Source: RYN-431 sp036388295 (GTDB lineage: Bacteria > Planctomycetota > Phycisphaerae > Tepidisphaerales > Tepidisphaeraceae). Taken from it: a DNA stretch of 7,307 nucleotides. A program made the position numbers and the translations under genes. Every line of letters starts with the position of its first letter. Position 1 is the first letter of the stretch. Where the stretch lies: the NCBI GenBank assembly GCA_036388295.1, contig DASVSC010000295.1:1-7307 (forward strand), given 5' to 3'. Under the pieces are notes generated by a model that was given only the letters and a program-made list of their open reading frames with translations, made no database searches and was not told where the DNA came from. Shown here in pieces: positions 5,495-7,307 of the stretch.

Positions 5495-7186
5495 ATGAAC
5501 CGCTTGAACCGATCACTGCTCGCAGCCGCCGTCAGCGGCGTTCTTGTTTCCGGCACGTTCGCCCAGATCCGTGTGGATCGTTCCGGCGCGACCGACGCCA
5601 ACACCCGCGTCGGCTCCGGCGGCCGCCACACGGTCGGCGCGCGGTCCAACCCGTGGGAAATCTCCAACCGCGTCGTGTACGGCAATGTCACCGGCGGCAA
5701 GGCGTTCAGCGGCCCGACCGCCAGCACCGACCCGCAGGCTTTCCGCGGGCCGAGCGGGTCGTTCAACACCGACCGCTTCGTCCGTGAATCCAGCGGCGTC
5801 ACCACCGGCGGCGTGGCGACCTACAACGCCAACCAGACCCGCGCCTACTACGGCGACAGCCGTAATGTCGCCCCGCCTGCGGGCTTCGTCGGCATCGCCA
5901 CCACCGGCGGCTACACGCCCCCGACGCCGACCGCCTGGAGTACGCCCGACGTCCGCGGCCGCGCCCTGAGCAGCCCCGACACCGCCGTGGTTTACAACCC
6001 GCCCGGCCAGTTCGGCGGCCCGGGCGAAGTCAGTTCGATCTACGCCCCGAACCTGCCCACGCTCTCCCAGGTCGGCCAGGGCGGCCTCGCCGGGCGCGAA
6101 GGGCTGTCCGACTACACGAACCTGAATACCAACACGATCAGTCAGTTCACGCCCGGCCAGATCAAGCAAATGCAGGGCGACGAGCCGCAATCGCGTCTGC
6201 CCGGCCAGACGCCGCAGGACGGCACGACGAATAACGTCAATGTCGACGCCCAGCCCCAGCAGGTCGGCTCGCCCGGCAGCCCGGCTAACGGCGGGCCGCT
6301 GAACGTCCCGCAGAACAACGCCCAGGAGCCGACGCCCAATAGCAATCTCAGCGGCGCGGTCCCGCTCAACAACAGCGTAACTTCCGCCGCGGTGCCCGAA
6401 GTCGGCACCGTCACCCGGCTGACCCCCAAGGCCGGCCAGCCGACGCAGGCGAACCGCGCCGGCGACGAGCCCGGCACCGCCGCCCTCAACACCGGCCCCC
6501 GGCGTCCCGGCCAGGCCGCCGAGGAAGCCGCCCGGCAGTTCAACGCCCAGATGCGGGCCCAGAAGAACAACCCCGACGGCACCAACGCCGACGCGACCGG
6601 CGGCAACGCGGCAGAAGCCAAAGCCCCCGCCGACGCCGCCCAGCCCGCAGACAACCGTCCCGCCGGCGGCCCGCCCCCGAAGGTCGGCACCTTCGCCGGC
6701 GCGGCCACCGAAAAAGGCCTGACCGAGCTGCTGACCAAGGCCGAAGGGCAGATGAAGGAAGGCAAGTACGCCACCGCCATCGACACCTACGGTGCCGCCG
6801 AAGCCGTCTCGCCGCGCAACGCCACGGTGAAGCTCGGCCGCGCCAACGCCGAACTCGGCGGGGCCTACTACCGCCGCGCCGAAGCGACGCTCCGCCAGGC
6901 GTTCACGACCGACAAGAACCTGCTCAAGAGCCAGTACGACCTCCGCGGCTTCCTCGGCGACGACCGCCTGCAGACGGTCCAGAAGGACCTCAGCGATCTC
7001 GTCCAGAATCGCGACAAGGACACCGGCGCCGCCGTCCTGCTGGCGTACGTCTACTACAACACCGGCAACGAACGCCGTGCCCAGGCCCTGCTGGACCTGG
7101 CCGACAAACGTGCCGGCGGCCGCGACGCACTCGTCAAAGCCATGAAAGCCGGCTGGACGTTCGCGGGCGCGGACGAGACGAAGTAG
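5495..7186 (+). CDS. Secreted Gly/Pro/Asn/Gln-rich protein with C-terminal TPR repeats
   Basis: This 563-residue protein has a Sec signal peptide: MNRLNRSLLAAAVSGVLVSG with likely cleavage after TFA (residue 23) before Gln24. There is no lipobox or later membrane segment, so it is probably periplasmic or exported. Residues 24-230 are Gly/Ser/Thr/Pro-rich with scattered Tyr and Phe, including YGNVTGGKAFSGP (62-74). Residues 231-405 are low-complexity and rich in Pro, Gln, Asn, Ala and Gly, probably disordered. Residues 408-542 are helical with TPR-like units: about 408-441 (GKYATAIDTYGAAEAVSP), 442-475 (AYYRRAEATLRQAF) and 509-542 (AYVYYNTGNERRAQALLDLA). TPRs usually bind other proteins, so a scaffold or envelope-assembly role is possible, but no specific function can be assigned. 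Only the C-terminal TPR part belongs to a family I recognise. It has its own promoter-like box and terminator and appears to be a single-gene unit. Confidence 0.87.
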   Translation: MNRLNRSLLAAAVSGVLVSGTFAQIRVDRSGATDANTRVGSGGRHTVGARSNPWEISNRVVYGNVTGGKAFSGPTASTDPQAFRGPSGSFNTDRFVRESSGVTTGGVATYNANQTRAYYGDSRNVAPPAGFVGIATTGGYTPPTPTAWSTPDVRGRALSSPDTAVVYNPPGQFGGPGEVSSIYAPNLPTLSQVGQGGLAGREGLSDYTNLNTNTISQFTPGQIKQMQGDEPQSRLPGQTPQDGTTNNVNVDAQPQQVGSPGSPANGGPLNVPQNNAQEPTPNSNLSGAVPLNNSVTSAAVPEVGTVTRLTPKAGQPTQANRAGDEPGTAALNTGPRRPGQAAEEAARQFNAQMRAQKNNPDGTNADATGGNAAEAKAPADAAQPADNRPAGGPPPKVGTFAGAATEKGLTELLTKAEGQMKEGKYATAIDTYGAAEAVSPRNATVKLGRANAELGGAYYRRAEATLRQAFTTDKNLLKSQYDLRGFLGDDRLQTVQKDLSDLVQNRDKDTGAAVLLAYVYYNTGNERRAQALLDLADKRAGGRDALVKAMKAGWTFAGADETK

Positions 7187-7201
7187 TCGTCCGCGAGCGG
7201 T

Positions 7202-7271
7202 TCGACGGAATACGCGAAATGCAAAGACCCGCGCCGAAGCGCGGGTCTTTGCAATTTGTGTGTTCCGTCGA
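7202..7271 (+). terminator. Long hairpin terminator of the secreted TPR protein gene
   Basis: The core is a perfect 14-bp stem, GCAAAGACCCGCGC (7221-7234) with GCGCGGGTCTTTGC (7239-7252), closed by a CGAA loop. It has the usual A-rich left and T-rich right polarity, although the tail after the stem (AATTTGTG) is only moderately T-rich. The pairing continues outward in perfect register to 7202/7271, giving 33 positions: 29 Watson-Crick pairs, three G-U wobbles and one A-A mismatch. It begins 15 nt after the TAG stop at 7186. Nothing else is recognisable from 7272 to the window end. Confidence 0.85.
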
Positions 7272-7307
7272 CTTCGAGTTCGCGCGTCCGAGAGAGCCGC
7301 CGGGCTC

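Noticed and set aside
5513..6190. Minus-strand 225-codon frame opposite the secreted protein gene, and a 214-codon frame at 6142-6786
   Set aside because: Both are shadows of the signal-peptide protein gene, with Gly/Ala/Arg-rich or Ser/Pro/Ala-rich translations and no start signals.

Overview
The window comes from a high-GC bacterial chromosome. The likely source is a planctomycete, possibly of the class Phycisphaerae. This is inferred from a Uma2-family (DUF820) gene, a thymidylate kinase with an RDPGTTR-type motif, a secreted low-complexity protein with C-terminal TPRs, and GC-rich inverted repeats between genes. No rRNA or other taxonomic marker is present, so the assignment is provisional. 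The DNA is almost fully coding, with six protein genes and short spacers. I see no tRNA, rRNA, CRISPR array, transposase or phage gene.

Layout: (1) Bases 1-1494, minus strand: a polytopic GT-C-type membrane glycosyltransferase whose C-terminus runs off the left edge. (2) Bases 1533-2537, minus strand: trpD, anthranilate phosphoribosyltransferase, 38 bp upstream of the glycosyltransferase and probably co-transcribed with it. (3) Bases 2588-3301, plus strand: a Uma2-family putative nuclease, divergent from trpD across a 50-bp spacer. (4) Bases 3302-3436: a convergent spacer dominated by a perfect 32-bp inverted repeat with a 23-nt loop. (5) Bases 3437-4597, minus strand: galK, galactokinase, starting at GTG. 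(6) Bases 4691-5341, plus strand: tmk, thymidylate kinase, divergent from galK across 93 bp. (7) Bases 5342-5494: a second, decayed copy of the inverted-repeat element, then a promoter-like box and a strong Shine-Dalgarno. (8) Bases 5495-7186, plus strand: a secreted Gly/Pro/Asn/Gln-rich protein with C-terminal TPRs. It is followed by an extended hairpin terminator at 7202-7271.

The genes do not form one pathway. They are housekeeping functions (tryptophan, galactose and dTTP metabolism) mixed with lineage-type genes. I found no convincing multi-gene novel system. The most interesting signals are non-coding: the two-copy dyad element, whose flanking T/A tracts have the wrong polarity for an intrinsic terminator, and the unusually long 33-bp terminator hairpin, whose outer part is kept paired by G-U wobbles. 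Smaller points are departures from the family pattern in TrpD and in the thymidylate kinase lid, and starts without a Shine-Dalgarno at several genes.
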